Positions 52,493 to 63,013 of a stretch of DNA of 64,000 nt are shown one piece after another. The stretch is from an uncultured Sphingorhabdus sp. (GTDB lineage: Bacteria > Pseudomonadota > Alphaproteobacteria > Sphingomonadales > Sphingomonadaceae): contig CANMXN010000003.1 in the NCBI GenBank assembly GCA_947501885.1, forward strand, positions 135,959-199,958, written 5' to 3'. The notes beneath the pieces are model-generated. The model did not search any database. It was not told where the DNA came from and saw only the letters and a list, made by a program, of their open reading frames with translations. Within the stretch, counting starts at the first letter, position 1. Each line of letters opens with the position of its first letter. The position numbers were made by a program, and so were the translations under genes.

Positions 52493-53710
52493 ATGAAGCA
52501 TGAAAAGCTTAACCGAGCTGGAACACCAAAGCCACATTATGATTTTACCACACGGGCTATCCATAGCGGTTATGACCCTGCTGATGAGCAAGGTTCGTTA
52601 AATCCGCCCATTTATATGACATCGACCTTTATTGGTCAAAACGCAGAGCATGTTGGGGATATGTTTGCAGGAGAATGCGAAGGGCATTTTTATTCGCGTA
52701 TATCCAACCCAACGCTTGATTTGTTGGAACGCCGTATTGCCGATTTAGAAGGCGCAGAAGCCTCCTTGTCCGCAGCATCGGGCATGGGCGCAATATCAGC
52801 AACATTATGGTCACTCATCAAACCAGGCGATGAAATTATCGTTGATATGACGCTTTATGGTTGCACTTTTGCATTCATGCGGCATGGCCTGTCCAAATTT
52901 GGCGTAAAAATCACTCATGTTGATATGACCAATCCAGAACTGCTAAGCGCAGCGATGAGCGATGACACCAAAATTGTTTATTTTGAAACGCCAGCTAATC
53001 CCAATATGCGGGTGATTGATATTGCCGCAATTGCTGCAATAGCTGCTGATCATAATGCTATCACTATCGTTGATAATACTTATGGATCGCCTTATTTATG
53101 CCGTCCAATCGAACATGGAGCCGATTTGGTTATTCACAGTGCGACCAAATATCTAAGCGGGCATGGCGATGTTGTTGGTGGTATGGTCTCTGGCAAAACA
53201 GACGTTATTCAAAATATCCGCCTCTTTGGCCTTAAAGATATGACAGGGGCTTCCATGAGCCCGATGACCGCTATGCTGCTTATGCGTGGTATAAAAACTC
53301 TGCCGCTGCGGATGGACCGTCATTGCGAAAGTGCTATGGAAATTGCGCGGTGGCTTGAGACGCAAGATCAAACCAGCACTATCTATTATCCAGGTCTTAA
53401 AGATTCTCCATTTCATGATGTGGCAGCAAAGCAAATGTCTGACTTCGGCGGGATGATTGCGTTTGAGCTTAATGGTGGAAAAGAGGCGGCCTTAAAGTTC
53501 ATTAATGCGCTGAACCTTATTCATTGTGCGGTGAGTTTGGGGGATGCTGAAACATTGATCCAACATCCAGCTAGCATGACGCATTCTTGCTATACTCCAG
53601 AAGAACGTATGGAATTTGGTATTTCGGATGACCTTATCCGTCTTTCAGTGGGATTAGAATCTGTGTCAGACATTATTGCGGATATATCGCAAGCCATGCA
53701 GCAGTTATAA
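52493..53710 (+). CDS. mdeA: Methionine gamma-lyase
   Basis: From ATG 52493 (AAGGAG six bases upstream) the 405-residue PLP enzyme carries the PLP lysine in SATKYLSGHGD (Lys219), DNTYGSPY and the Tyr-Gly-Cys segment TLYGCTF (Tyr122, Cys124), which is typical of true methionine gamma-lyase rather than cystathionine lyase. It splits methionine to methanethiol, ammonia and 2-oxobutanoate. Regulation by the neighbouring Lrp protein is expected. Confidence 0.9.
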   Translation: MKHEKLNRAGTPKPHYDFTTRAIHSGYDPADEQGSLNPPIYMTSTFIGQNAEHVGDMFAGECEGHFYSRISNPTLDLLERRIADLEGAEASLSAASGMGAISATLWSLIKPGDEIIVDMTLYGCTFAFMRHGLSKFGVKITHVDMTNPELLSAAMSDDTKIVYFETPANPNMRVIDIAAIAAIAADHNAITIVDNTYGSPYLCRPIEHGADLVIHSATKYLSGHGDVVGGMVSGKTDVIQNIRLFGLKDMTGASMSPMTAMLLMRGIKTLPLRMDRHCESAMEIARWLETQDQTSTIYYPGLKDSPFHDVAAKQMSDFGGMIAFELNGGKEAALKFINALNLIHCAVSLGDAETLIQHPASMTHSCYTPEERMEFGISDDLIRLSVGLESVSDIIADISQAMQQL

Positions 53711-53790
53711 ATATGCATTAAAAAAATCCTCTTTCCTTTTCATATCATTACGCTAGCATTGTATAATGATATTGCAGGGGAGAGAGGTCC

Positions 53791-55101
53791 ATGCGGCATA
53801 TTGCGATTATTGGCTCGGGGCCAGCGGGTTATTATACAGCGGAGGCGGCGCAAAAGAAATTTGGCGATGATGTTGAAATAGACATAATTGATCGCTTGCC
53901 CGTTCCTTTTGGCCTTATTCGTTTTGGCGTTGCTCCCGACCATCAATCGATAAAGGCAGTCTCGCGCCGCTATGAGAAAGTAGCACTCACCGATAATGTG
54001 CGTTTTGTTGGTAATGTGAGCGTTGGTAAAGATGTTTCCATTGCAGAATTGCAGAACCTCTATGATGCGGTGGTGCTGGCCACGGGTGCGCCCAATGATC
54101 GTGAACTTACAATCGATGGCGCGGAATTAGCGGGCGTATATGGCAGCGCGGCCTTTGTCGGATGGTATAATGGCCATCCTGATTTCAAAGACCTGAATCC
54201 GCCGCTTGATGGCAAAGATGTTGTGGTAATCGGTAATGGCAATGTTGCGCTAGATGTTGCCCGTATATTATCCAAAACGCGCAGCGAATTTGAAGGCAGT
54301 GACATTGTTGCGCATGCGCTGGAGACTATCACATCATCCAATATCGAAAATGTGACGTTTTTAGGTCGTCGTGGTCCGCATCAAATAGCGATGACGCCAA
54401 AGGAATTAGGCGAACTAGGGCGTTTGGAAGATGCCTGTCCGTGCGTTGATATGTCAGATTTTCCTGATGAAGGCGATGATGCCATGTTGGAACCAGGTAT
54501 GCGTAAAGCGGTGATGCATTTGCGTGAGTTTGCGGCTATTCCAGAAGAATATCGTGCAGATAAAAAAGTAGATATTGAGTTTGATTTTTTTGCTTCGCCT
54601 CTTTCTATTAATGGCGATGGAAAAGTAGAAAGTGTAACAGTAGAGAAAACGATACTCGACAAAGATCTGCGTAGCCAAGGCACAGGTGAAACTTATGATA
54701 TTAAAGCATCGCTTGTGATTAGCTGTATTGGCTATCAAACCCCGCCAATTGAAGGCGTGCCTTATGAGCATGGACGCGGGCGTTTCGCTAATAATGAAGG
54801 TTGCATATTGCCGGGCCTTTATTGCGTGGGGTGGGCGCGACGCGGACCAAGCGGTACGATCGGGACGAACCGCCCTGATGGTTACGCGATTGTTGATTTG
54901 CTGGCAGAAGATATTGGCAATGGCAAAGGCAAATCTGGCCGTGAAGGATTAGATGCGATTATGGCTTCGCGCGAAGTTGATGTGGTGACTTTCCGCGATT
55001 GGAAAAAGATAGAAGAGGCAGAGACTAAGCGTGCAAGAGATGGTGCACCGCGCGAAAAATTTGTTGATATAGAGGCTATGATAGCAGCTAGTCAGACATA
55101 G
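53791..55101 (+). CDS. fprA: Ferredoxin/adrenodoxin-type NADP+ reductase (FprA-like)
   Basis: The 436-residue flavoenzyme has an FAD-binding loop GSGPAGYYTAEA near the start, PFGLIRFGVAPDH, and the NADP loop VVIGNGNVALDVARI near 147. The order and length match bacterial FprA and mitochondrial adrenodoxin reductase. It passes electrons from NADPH to ferredoxin. The C-terminal RRGPSGTIGTNR is conserved in this group. Confidence 0.92.
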   Translation: MRHIAIIGSGPAGYYTAEAAQKKFGDDVEIDIIDRLPVPFGLIRFGVAPDHQSIKAVSRRYEKVALTDNVRFVGNVSVGKDVSIAELQNLYDAVVLATGAPNDRELTIDGAELAGVYGSAAFVGWYNGHPDFKDLNPPLDGKDVVVIGNGNVALDVARILSKTRSEFEGSDIVAHALETITSSNIENVTFLGRRGPHQIAMTPKELGELGRLEDACPCVDMSDFPDEGDDAMLEPGMRKAVMHLREFAAIPEEYRADKKVDIEFDFFASPLSINGDGKVESVTVEKTILDKDLRSQGTGETYDIKASLVISCIGYQTPPIEGVPYEHGRGRFANNEGCILPGLYCVGWARRGPSGTIGTNRPDGYAIVDLLAEDIGNGKGKSGREGLDAIMASREVDVVTFRDWKKIEEAETKRARDGAPREKFVDIEAMIAASQT

Positions 55102-55191
55102 TTCTCTATATATTACAGATATTTCACCTCAAAATAAACATGCTTTAATCGCACCATTAAATCTGATAACATAGTTGTTAGGAGAGATTTT

Positions 55192-56934
55192 ATGCATGAT
55201 TTGGTGATACGCGGCGGTACAATAGTAGATGGCAGCGGAGAGGCGGCCTTTGTTGGTGATGTTGCTATTGATGGCGGGGTAATTTCTGCAGTTGGGCATG
55301 TTAGCAGCGCTGGCAAAGAAGAAATAGATGCCAGCGGTAAAATCGTTGCTCCCGGATTTGTTGATATTCATACGCACTATGATGGCCAAGCCACTTGGGA
55401 TCAGGAAATTGCCCCATCGAGCTGGCATGGTGTTACCACTGTTGTGATGGGCAATTGCGGCGTTGGTTTTGCTCCTGCCAAGAAAGACAAGCATGATTGG
55501 CTCATCGGCTTGATGGAAGGCGTGGAGGATATCCCTGGTACGGCATTAGCCGAAGGCATGTCTTGGAATTGGGAGACATTCCCCGAATATATGGATGCTT
55601 TGGAGGAATTACCGCGCACCGTGGATGTAGCAACCCATGTTCCGCACGGGGCTGTGCGAGCTTATGTACTTGGTGATCGTGAAAAACCGGGTGTTGTTCC
55701 CACGCAACAAGATGTCGAAGAAATGTCGAACATTGTCGAAGAAGGATTGCGTGCTGGGGCGTTGGGTTTTTCTACATCGCGCACGACTTTGCATCGCAGC
55801 ATCGATGGTGAATTGGTTCCTGGCACGACCGCGACCAAAGATGAGTTAATGGGCATTGGCAGAGCGATGGGCCGTGTTGGCTATGGCGTGTTTGAAATGG
55901 CGTCGGATTTAAACCGCGAATGGGATGAATTTGGCTGGATGGGTGATCTCAGCCGTGAAACAGGAATGCCAGTCACTTTTGCTGCGCTGCAATCCATCGC
56001 CAAAGACATCTCGCTTGATGAGCAAATTTCCCAGATGCGCGCCCAAAATGATAATGGCGCTAATATCGTTGCGCAAATTGCACTGCGCGGTAATGGCATC
56101 ATCATGACATGGCAGGGCACGGTGCATCCCTTCATTCGTAAACCAAGTTGGATTGCGATGGAGGATTTAAGCTGGGATGAAAAATATGCCAAACTATGCA
56201 ATCCCGCGTTCAAGACACAATTGATTGCCGAGGAAAGCTTGCCCGCTGAACAGGTTGATATGGCGCCGATCCAATTCATCGTTACCAATGGTTGGGCGAT
56301 GCAATATCAAATGGATGATGGGTTTAATTATGAACCCACAACAGAGGAATCCATCAATTCGCGGGCAAATGAGGCGGGCGTTTCGCAGCCTGAATATGCT
56401 TATGATTTAATGATGAGTGATAATGGTAAGGGTTTGATATATCTACCGATCCTTAATTATGTCGATGGTAATTTGGATTTTCTGCACCCGCTGCAACATG
56501 CGGATGATTGTGTAAACTCATTATCTGATGGCGGCGCGCATTGCGGCACGATATGCGATGCGGCTAGCCCAACATTCATGCTAGAGCATTGGGTGAAAGG
56601 CCGCGAGCGTGGCACGATTAGCATCGAAAATGCGATTAAACGCCAATGTTATGATACAGCACGGCTCTATGGTTTGAATGATCGCGGTTTGCTGAAAGCG
56701 GGTTATTTGGCCGATGTAAATATCATCGATATGGATCGGATTAAGCTGCAAAAACCTTGGCTAGCCTTTGACCTACCTGCGGGTGGAAAGCGTTTGCTGC
56801 AAAAGGCCGATGGCTATGACATGACGATCAAATCTGGGCAGGTGACGTTCAAAGATGGTGTGATGCAAGGCCCAACGCCGGGCGGCCTTATCCGTGGTCC
56901 GCAACATGTTGAAATGATGGAAGCCGCGGAGTAG
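55192..56934 (+). CDS. N-acyl-D-amino-acid deacylase family amidohydrolase
   Basis: The 580-residue protein has the small beta-domain opening HDLVIRGGTIVDG, the metal motif DIHTHYDGQ (His60, His62) and later NCGVGFAP and GFSTSRTT, all typical of D-aminoacylase-type amidohydrolases. It would hydrolyse N-acylated D-amino acids or related cyclic amides in the cytoplasm. Close AGGAG precedes the ATG. Several such genes in sphingomonads have unproved substrates, so the reaction is a family-level call. Confidence 0.88.
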   Translation: MHDLVIRGGTIVDGSGEAAFVGDVAIDGGVISAVGHVSSAGKEEIDASGKIVAPGFVDIHTHYDGQATWDQEIAPSSWHGVTTVVMGNCGVGFAPAKKDKHDWLIGLMEGVEDIPGTALAEGMSWNWETFPEYMDALEELPRTVDVATHVPHGAVRAYVLGDREKPGVVPTQQDVEEMSNIVEEGLRAGALGFSTSRTTLHRSIDGELVPGTTATKDELMGIGRAMGRVGYGVFEMASDLNREWDEFGWMGDLSRETGMPVTFAALQSIAKDISLDEQISQMRAQNDNGANIVAQIALRGNGIIMTWQGTVHPFIRKPSWIAMEDLSWDEKYAKLCNPAFKTQLIAEESLPAEQVDMAPIQFIVTNGWAMQYQMDDGFNYEPTTEESINSRANEAGVSQPEYAYDLMMSDNGKGLIYLPILNYVDGNLDFLHPLQHADDCVNSLSDGGAHCGTICDAASPTFMLEHWVKGRERGTISIENAIKRQCYDTARLYGLNDRGLLKAGYLADVNIIDMDRIKLQKPWLAFDLPAGGKRLLQKADGYDMTIKSGQVTFKDGVMQGPTPGGLIRGPQHVEMMEAAE

Positions 56935-56968
56935 ATATTGTATAATTATTTCCCGATCGATAATTTGT

Positions 56969-57715
56969 TTAATGCCATATACCACTGATTAAACGAAAGC
57001 GATCATCTACTGGGCCAATCTTTTTTGAGGTTATTTCTGGTGTTGGTCCAAAATAGCTGAATTTTAAATTTATTATATCCGTATCAATATCTAAGGATTC
57101 TACAATAAATACAACTTCTTGAACACAGGGGTCTATATCATCATAATCGGAGACAATTAAGAGTAACTCATCAATATCAGATCTATTTTCAAGTTTTTTA
57201 AGCCAAGTATTTATTTGACCTAAACCTGGGTGATTAGGATACCAATTTGGTGCAATAGCTTCAGAAGTGGTAACCAAATCAAAAAATCTATCAATACTTA
57301 GAACCCAGTGTTCGTCACGTACTTCACATTTCCATTTTTCGATCATTGCATGATAGAGCTGACCTATTCTGCCTGACCAACCAATAGTAAGTTCTCTAAT
57401 AGGAAACGTATATTTCGTTCCATCAATTAATTTAATATGAGAATTATTTAAGCCTGAACCGTGACTTGTTGAACATGATATAACTTTTTTCCATTCAAAT
57501 TTATATACAGTTTTATTGATTATCCATATCATTGATAATGGAGTGAAGAAGAATCTCTCTTTATAAACTCCATATATTTTTTCATTAGGCTTAAGAGGCA
57601 ACTTATTTAATCTTATTCCATCAGGGAATATTCGGCAATTATGATCCTTAAGTCTTCTGACCTCCATATTAAACATATGGATGATATGATCACGGGGATT
57701 GTCTGCTAGCGGCAT
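56969..57715 (-). CDS. Hypothetical protein with a PH-like N-terminal region
   Basis: I do not recognise this 248-residue protein. The first 110 residues alternate aromatic strands (KIYGVYKERFFFTPLSMIWI, YKFEWKKVISCSTSHGSG) in a way that suggests a PH/GRAM-like sheet. The rest is acidic and mixed, with LLLIVSDYDDIDPC. There is no signal sequence or membrane segment. It seems richer in AT than its neighbours and sits between an amidohydrolase and dnaN, which suggests insertion of an orphan gene. Confidence 0.55.
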   Translation of the reverse strand: MPLADNPRDHIIHMFNMEVRRLKDHNCRIFPDGIRLNKLPLKPNEKIYGVYKERFFFTPLSMIWIINKTVYKFEWKKVISCSTSHGSGLNNSHIKLIDGTKYTFPIRELTIGWSGRIGQLYHAMIEKWKCEVRDEHWVLSIDRFFDLVTTSEAIAPNWYPNHPGLGQINTWLKKLENRSDIDELLLIVSDYDDIDPCVQEVVFIVESLDIDTDIINLKFSYFGPTPEITSKKIGPVDDRFRLISGIWH

Positions 57716-57778
57716 ATCAAAGAGTTGAGATATCCAACAGCGCTATAAACACTATCAAAAAGTTAGTGAATAGCACAA

Positions 57779-58894
57779 TTAAACCCGCATGGGCATCAAC
57801 ACATAGAGCGCATCGGTTTTGCTGTCTTCGCGGATCAGCGTTGGAGCACTGGCATCGGCCAAGTGCAGCTCAACTTCGTCGCTTTCAATCTCAGCCAAAA
57901 TTTCCATTAAGTAGCGCGCGTTAAAGCCAATTTCGAATGTATCATCTTTATATTTGCCCGATACTTCCTCGGCCGCAGTACCATTTTCTGGTGAGGTAAC
58001 AGAAAGCGTTATTTTATCTTCGCCTAGCGCCATTTTTACGGCGCGGGTGCGTTCTGTTGCAATGGTTGCCACGCGGTCAACGCCTTGTGAGAATGCTTTT
58101 GGATCAATTTTGAGTAATTTATCATTACCCGTTGGGATTACACGGTTATAGTCGGGGAATGTTCCATCAATAAGCTTGGATGTCAGAATCGCGCTTTCCA
58201 TCGTGAAACGGATTTTGCTGGCTGATAGGTCAATCTGCACTGGGTTTTCACCATTTTCATCGAGCAATTTACGCACTTCCGCTACACATTTACGCGGAAT
58301 AATGATGTCGGGCATGCCATTGGCGCCTGCTGGTTGTGGCATAGTCACGCGCGCTAGGCGGTGGCCATCGGTTGCTGCTGCTTTTAATACGGGTGTATCT
58401 TCTTCGCTGACGTGGATGAAGATACCATTGAGATAATAGCGGGTTTCTTCGGTCGAAATCGCAAATCTGGTTTTATCGATGATTTGTATTAAAGATGCAG
58501 CGGGCAATTCAAAACTGGTGGGTAATTCGCCTGCAGCAATGATGGGAAAATCATCACGCGGCAGTGTAGAAAGGGAGAATCGCGCTCGGCCAGCATTTAC
58601 CGCCATACGGCCATCGGCTGCGCTCAATTGCACTTCGCTGCCATCTGGTAATTTGCGCGCAATTTCAAATAATGTATGGGCAGAAACTGTTATAGCGCCA
58701 GCGGTCTCTACTTTGGCGTTGACTGTATCAACAATTTGCAAATCTAAATCTGTAGCGGTGAGTTTTAACGCGCCATTATCGCTAGCTTCTATGAGTACAT
58801 TGGACAGGATGGGGATCGTATTTCTGCGTTCCACCACAGATTGCACATGGCTTAAGCTTTTTAATAATGTTGCGCGTTCGATCGTTACTTTCAT
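57779..58894 (-). CDS. dnaN: DNA polymerase III sliding clamp beta subunit
   Basis: The clamp is 371 residues from the start at 58894 (MKVTIERATLLKSL, the family N-terminus); the upstream in-frame ATG at 58957 adds 21 non-conserved residues. Three clamp domains are present, including LPRDDFPII, TDGHRLARV, GTFPDYNRVIP and the C-terminal YVLMPMRV that closes the ligand pocket. It is not beside dnaA or recF, as is usual in sphingomonads. Confidence 0.95.
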   Translation of the reverse strand: MKVTIERATLLKSLSHVQSVVERRNTIPILSNVLIEASDNGALKLTATDLDLQIVDTVNAKVETAGAITVSAHTLFEIARKLPDGSEVQLSAADGRMAVNAGRARFSLSTLPRDDFPIIAAGELPTSFELPAASLIQIIDKTRFAISTEETRYYLNGIFIHVSEEDTPVLKAAATDGHRLARVTMPQPAGANGMPDIIIPRKCVAEVRKLLDENGENPVQIDLSASKIRFTMESAILTSKLIDGTFPDYNRVIPTGNDKLLKIDPKAFSQGVDRVATIATERTRAVKMALGEDKITLSVTSPENGTAAEEVSGKYKDDTFEIGFNARYLMEILAEIESDEVELHLADASAPTLIREDSKTDALYVLMPMRV

Positions 58895-59045
58895 AATTAA
58901 AATTCTTTCCCATTTCATTGCGTTAATATTAGGCGCAATGCTCCCATAAACTTGCAATATAGTGTTTCTTCCTTACCAATTCTGTGGTTAAGGGCAAGTC
59001 GATAGCCCGTAATATCGTCTAAAAACTGTGGAAGAAATCGAAAAA

Positions 59046-59702
59046 ATGACAATTTCAACAAATGGAAGACGTATCTTCATCGCTCGGCATGGTGAAACTG
59101 TGTTTAACAAGGCCGCGCGAATCCAAGAAGGACATCTGCATACACCGCTTACCCATGAAGGGTGTAAACAAGCAGTGTTGATGGGGCGGGGTTTGCTGGC
59201 TTATCTACAAAAAGAAGGTCTTAAAACCGATAACTTACAGCTTATCGCGTCTGATACAGGGCGGGCTTTGCAAACGTTGGGTCTTATTTGTGGAGCAATA
59301 GATACTAATTATCATGAGCATGTGAGCGATAAAAGATTGCGTGAAATTGATATGGGTGATTGGGGTGGATGTTATTATAAGGATTTATTTTCAAATATGT
59401 CCGAATTAATGGATGAACAGCATTATTTGTTTAAAAAGCAAGCGCCTAATGGCGAAAGCTATGCTGATGTGCGAGTGCGTCTTTCCTCATGGATAATGAT
59501 GCAAGAATTTACGTCTGATATGTTGATAATCTCGCATGGTATGACAAGTCGCGTTTTGCGCGGATTATTATGTGGATTGCCAAATATTGCGGACTATGAT
59601 GCACCTGCTGCGCAGAGCTTGGCGCAAGGATCTATGGTGATGATTTGCGATGGAACCGAAACATTGATAGTGGATGGTGACGGAGATGGCGAAACGGCCT
59701 GA
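59046..59702 (+). CDS. Histidine phosphatase (phosphoglycerate-mutase-like)
   Basis: From ATG 59046 (GGAAGA upstream; GTG 59028 also in frame) the 218-residue protein has the phosphohistidine motif ARHGET near its start, the second half-site EIDMGDWGG, and ISHGMTSRVLRG with the second active His. The family removes phosphate from sugars, nucleotides or cofactors, so the substrate is open. A secreted protein gene follows ten bases after its stop, probably in one transcript. Confidence 0.88.
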   Translation: MTISTNGRRIFIARHGETVFNKAARIQEGHLHTPLTHEGCKQAVLMGRGLLAYLQKEGLKTDNLQLIASDTGRALQTLGLICGAIDTNYHEHVSDKRLREIDMGDWGGCYYKDLFSNMSELMDEQHYLFKKQAPNGESYADVRVRLSSWIMMQEFTSDMLIISHGMTSRVLRGLLCGLPNIADYDAPAAQSLAQGSMVMICDGTETLIVDGDGDGETA

Positions 59703-59712
59703 TGGAAGTGAT

Positions 59713-60213
59713 ATGAAATATAGATATATATCATTAATAATAGCGGCTGCACTGGCTTCGGTACCATTATCGACTGCTATGGCCAAAGATTTGATTGGCA
59801 TATATCAAGGTTGGGCTGCCTTTGCAGAACCTGATGATGCGTCTTGTTATGCGATAGCACAACCTACTGAAGTGGTTGGCCGCGATAGTCAAAAGGGCAA
59901 TTCCGCCTTTACTGTTGGCTTTTGGCCTGAGAAATATCAAAATTATCAAATTTATGTGCGTTTTTCGCGTGATCGTTCAAGCAATAGCATTGTAACCTTA
60001 TCTGCTGGTGGTCGTAGGTTTCGGCTTGATGGTAATCGCACTGAAGCTTGGGCAAAGGATCAACGGATGAATATGGCGATTATTGCGGCTATGCGCGCAT
60101 CAGCATCAATGAGTATAACGTCGATTGGTCGCGATGGTCGTGCAATTGTGGATGTTTATCGCTTGCGCGGTGCGGCAAGTGCAATTGATTCAGCGGCGCT
60201 GGCCTGTAAATAA
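59713..60213 (+). CDS. Exported protein resembling invasion-associated locus B family
   Basis: From ATG 59713 (GGAAG upstream) this 166-residue protein has a clear signal peptide cut near AMAK. The mature part opens LIGIYQGWAAFAEP with Cys residues near SCYAIAQP and at the end (ALACK), probably disulfide-linked, and FTVGFWPEKYQNYQIYVRF. It recalls the IalB-like fold by general pattern only. It is encoded next to the histidine phosphatase. Confidence 0.6.
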   Translation: MKYRYISLIIAAALASVPLSTAMAKDLIGIYQGWAAFAEPDDASCYAIAQPTEVVGRDSQKGNSAFTVGFWPEKYQNYQIYVRFSRDRSSNSIVTLSAGGRRFRLDGNRTEAWAKDQRMNMAIIAAMRASASMSITSIGRDGRAIVDVYRLRGAASAIDSAALACK

Positions 60214-60324
60214 AATAACCTGTATGAGAAGAATGAGAATGGTAATTTTACTCATCATTTAGAAAGTATTTTATCAATACTCTAATCTCTGGTATTTTCA
60301 CTTTACTGCCGCTATGGCGCACTT

Positions 60325-61572
60325 ATGCAGATTCCAGGCCAAATAGACCCCGTTCCTATCCCAAGAGATATTACTCCGCGTGATGACGGACGGATTGATT
60401 TGTTAGGCCTTAGTCAAATTCAAATCAGAGATATTTTGTTAGAGGCAGAGCTGCCAGAAAAACAAGCAAAATTACGCTCTAAGCAGTTGTTTCATTGGAT
60501 ATATCATCGCGGTGCTGTCGATTTTTCTGTGATGACAGATATCTCCAAGACCATGCGACCTTGGATGGAAGAGCGCTTTATCATTGGCCGACCAGAGGTG
60601 ATTGAAGAACCGATTAGCGAAGACGGCACACGCAAGTGGCTGCTTAGAAGTGATGATGGCCAAGATTATGAAATGGTGTTCATTCCTGATGCAGATCGCG
60701 GAACATTATGCGTATCAAGTCAAGTTGGTTGCACGCTCAATTGCCGTTTTTGTCATACGGGGACAATGCGTTTGGTGCGTAATTTGACGCCCGGTGAAAT
60801 AGTGGGTCAGGTTATGCTTGCACGCGATGCTCTGGGTGAATGGCCCAAGGGTAATATGCATATAGAAAATGATCAATATGAGGATGAAGATTCAGGTTAT
60901 CAACGCAGTGATGGCCGCATGCTTACCAATATTGTGATGATGGGGATGGGCGAACCGCTCTATAATTTTGATAATGTACGCGATGCACTGAGCGTAGTTA
61001 TGGATAGTGCGGGACTGGCCCTATCAAAGCGGCGTATCACCTTATCCACCAGCGGTGTTGTGCCAAAAATGGCGCAAGCAGGAGCTGAAATAGGCGTAAA
61101 TTTAGCAGTTTCTCTTCATGCTACCAGTAAAGAAGTACGCGATGAAATAGTTCCGCTCAATCGTAAATATGGTATAGAGGAATTGCTGCAAGCTTGCGCA
61201 GATTATCCAGGAGCCAATAATGCGCGGCGCATTACTTTTGAATATGTGATGCTCAAAGGTAAAAATGATAGCAATGAAGATGCGCGCGAATTGGTGCGGC
61301 TGTTAAAGCATTATAATCTGCCTGCTAAGGTCAATCTCATTCCCTTTAACCCTTGGCCAGGTTCGCAATATGAATGTAGCGAGCCGCAGCGCATTAGAGC
61401 CTTTAGCAATATTATTTTTGAAGCAGGTATTAGCGCACCGATTAGGACGCCGCGTGGCCGCGATATCATGGCAGCTTGTGGTCAATTAAAATCAGCGAGT
61501 GAAAAGAAGAGCAGGGCGGAATTGGATCGATTAGCAGAAGAAAAACAAGTAGCATTAGAAGCAGAAACCTGA
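60325..61572 (+). CDS. rlmN: Dual-specificity rRNA/tRNA methyltransferase RlmN
   Basis: The 415-residue radical-SAM enzyme has the CX3CX2C cluster CTLNCRFC, the [13 protein letters not shown] motif, [21 protein letters not shown] and a C-terminal [14 protein letters not shown] with the second catalytic Cys. It methylates C2 of A2503 in 23S rRNA and A37 of some tRNAs. The N-terminal part includes the RNA-binding accessory domain. Length is typical for alphaproteobacteria. Confidence 0.95.
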   Translation: MQIPGQIDPVPIPRDITPRDDGRIDLLGLSQIQIRDILLEAELPEKQAKLRSKQLFHWIYHRGAVDFSVMTDISKTMRPWMEERFIIGRPEVIEEPISEDGTRKWLLRSDDGQDYEMVFIPDADRGTLCVSSQVGCTLNCRFCHTGTMRLVRNLTPGEIVGQVMLARDALGEWPKGNMHIENDQYEDEDSGYQRSDGRMLTNIVMMGMGEPLYNFDNVRDALSVVMDSAGLALSKRRITLSTSGVVPKMAQAGAEIGVNLAVSLHATSKEVRDEIVPLNRKYGIEELLQACADYPGANNARRITFEYVMLKGKNDSNEDARELVRLLKHYNLPAKVNLIPFNPWPGSQYECSEPQRIRAFSNIIFEAGISAPIRTPRGRDIMAACGQLKSASEKKSRAELDRLAEEKQVALEAET

Positions 61573-61669
61573 TGATATATAGTATGAGTCTTTGTTCTTT
61601 CCTATTGCGTAACCGCATCGCTTATTTTAGCGAATGAGTATAAAATAATAAGAAATATAAGAGGATATT

Positions 61670-62950
61670 ATGGCGTTATTAGATAGAATATTAAACGGGC
61701 GTATCCACAAAGGGTCGATACGGTTACATCGTCCCGATGGATCGTCAGTCTCCTATGGTACGCCAACCGATGGCTGGCCCAATGTTGTTCTTCATATCCA
61801 CAAAAGCAATGCAGAGCGCCGCATATTGACCAACCCGCGCCTTGGCATGGCAGAAACCTTCATGGACGGCAGCGTCAGTGTCGAGAATGAAGATATTATG
61901 GGGCTGGTGGATTTGATCCGCCGCAATAATATCTGGGAAGTGGGGGGTGAGATTGGCGATCCGCAGCCTGTTAAAGATTTTTTTAGAATGCTTATGAAGC
62001 CATTTCACCAGCTCAATTCATTGGCTAATTCCCGTTCAAATGTGGCGCATCATTATGATTTATCGAATGAATTTTATCAAAGTTGGCTTGATGATGATAT
62101 GCAATATAGCTGTGCTTATTGGCCCGATGCCGATGTTAGCAATGATGGTCCTGCTATTTCAAACATGACGCTCGAACAAGCGCAAATGGCGAAAAAAGCG
62201 CATATAGCGGCGAAACTTAACCTCAAAGCTGGTAATAAGGTTTTGGATATTGGCTGTGGTTGGGGCGGTATGGCGCTCTATATTGCTAGCGTTGCCGATG
62301 TGAGCGTGCATGGTATTACATTAAGCGTTGAACAACATGCGCTGGCGGTAGAACGGGCTGAGAAACTAGGCCTTTCGGATCGTGTTACTTTTGAACTTGT
62401 TGATTATCGCGATCATGCAAAGCGCGAAGTACAGAGCTATGACCGTATAGTATCGGTGGGTATGTTTGAACATGTTGGCGTTCCGCAGTTTGAGACGTTT
62501 TTTCGCGCTGTCTCGAACCTGATGAAAGATGATGGCGTGATGCTATTACACACCATTGGCCGCCTCGGCGTTCCAGGTTCAACCGATGCCTTTACGCGCA
62601 AATATATCTTCCCTGGCGGTTATATCCCCGCACTCTCGGAGACTATTGATAAGAGCGAGAAGGTGAAATTAATTGCTAGTGATATTGAGAATTGGCGTGT
62701 CCATTATGCGCTAACGCTGCGCGAATGGGACAAGCGTGTAAAAGAACGCCGCGAAGAGATTATCGCGCAATATGATGACTCATTTTACCGTATGTGGATA
62801 TTCTATCTAGCAGGGGCTACTGCCGCTTTTGAATCGGGTCAGATGAATAATTATCAGATCCAATATATTCGTAATCGCCGCGCTTTACCGCTGCATCGTG
62901 ATTATATTGCTGATAATGAAAAGGCTTATATGAAAAAGCATAAGAGCTGA
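61670..62950 (+). CDS. cfa: Cyclopropane-fatty-acyl-phospholipid synthase
   Basis: The 426-residue SAM enzyme turns cis double bonds of membrane phospholipids into cyclopropane rings. A small N-terminal domain is followed by the catalytic part with HHYDLSNEFYQSWL, the SAM loop VLDIGCGWGGMALY, YDRIVSVGMFEHVG and the late FPGGYIPALSE. Membrane modification at stationary phase is the usual role. AAGAGG lies eight bases before the start. Confidence 0.94.
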   Translation: MALLDRILNGRIHKGSIRLHRPDGSSVSYGTPTDGWPNVVLHIHKSNAERRILTNPRLGMAETFMDGSVSVENEDIMGLVDLIRRNNIWEVGGEIGDPQPVKDFFRMLMKPFHQLNSLANSRSNVAHHYDLSNEFYQSWLDDDMQYSCAYWPDADVSNDGPAISNMTLEQAQMAKKAHIAAKLNLKAGNKVLDIGCGWGGMALYIASVADVSVHGITLSVEQHALAVERAEKLGLSDRVTFELVDYRDHAKREVQSYDRIVSVGMFEHVGVPQFETFFRAVSNLMKDDGVMLLHTIGRLGVPGSTDAFTRKYIFPGGYIPALSETIDKSEKVKLIASDIENWRVHYALTLREWDKRVKERREEIIAQYDDSFYRMWIFYLAGATAAFESGQMNNYQIQYIRNRRALPLHRDYIADNEKAYMKKHKS

Positions 62951-63013
62951 GTTTAAAAGGCCTTCAGACTTATGGTGCCTTAGGGTTTTTAAAAGCTAGT
63001 GATTGGTGGTGTC

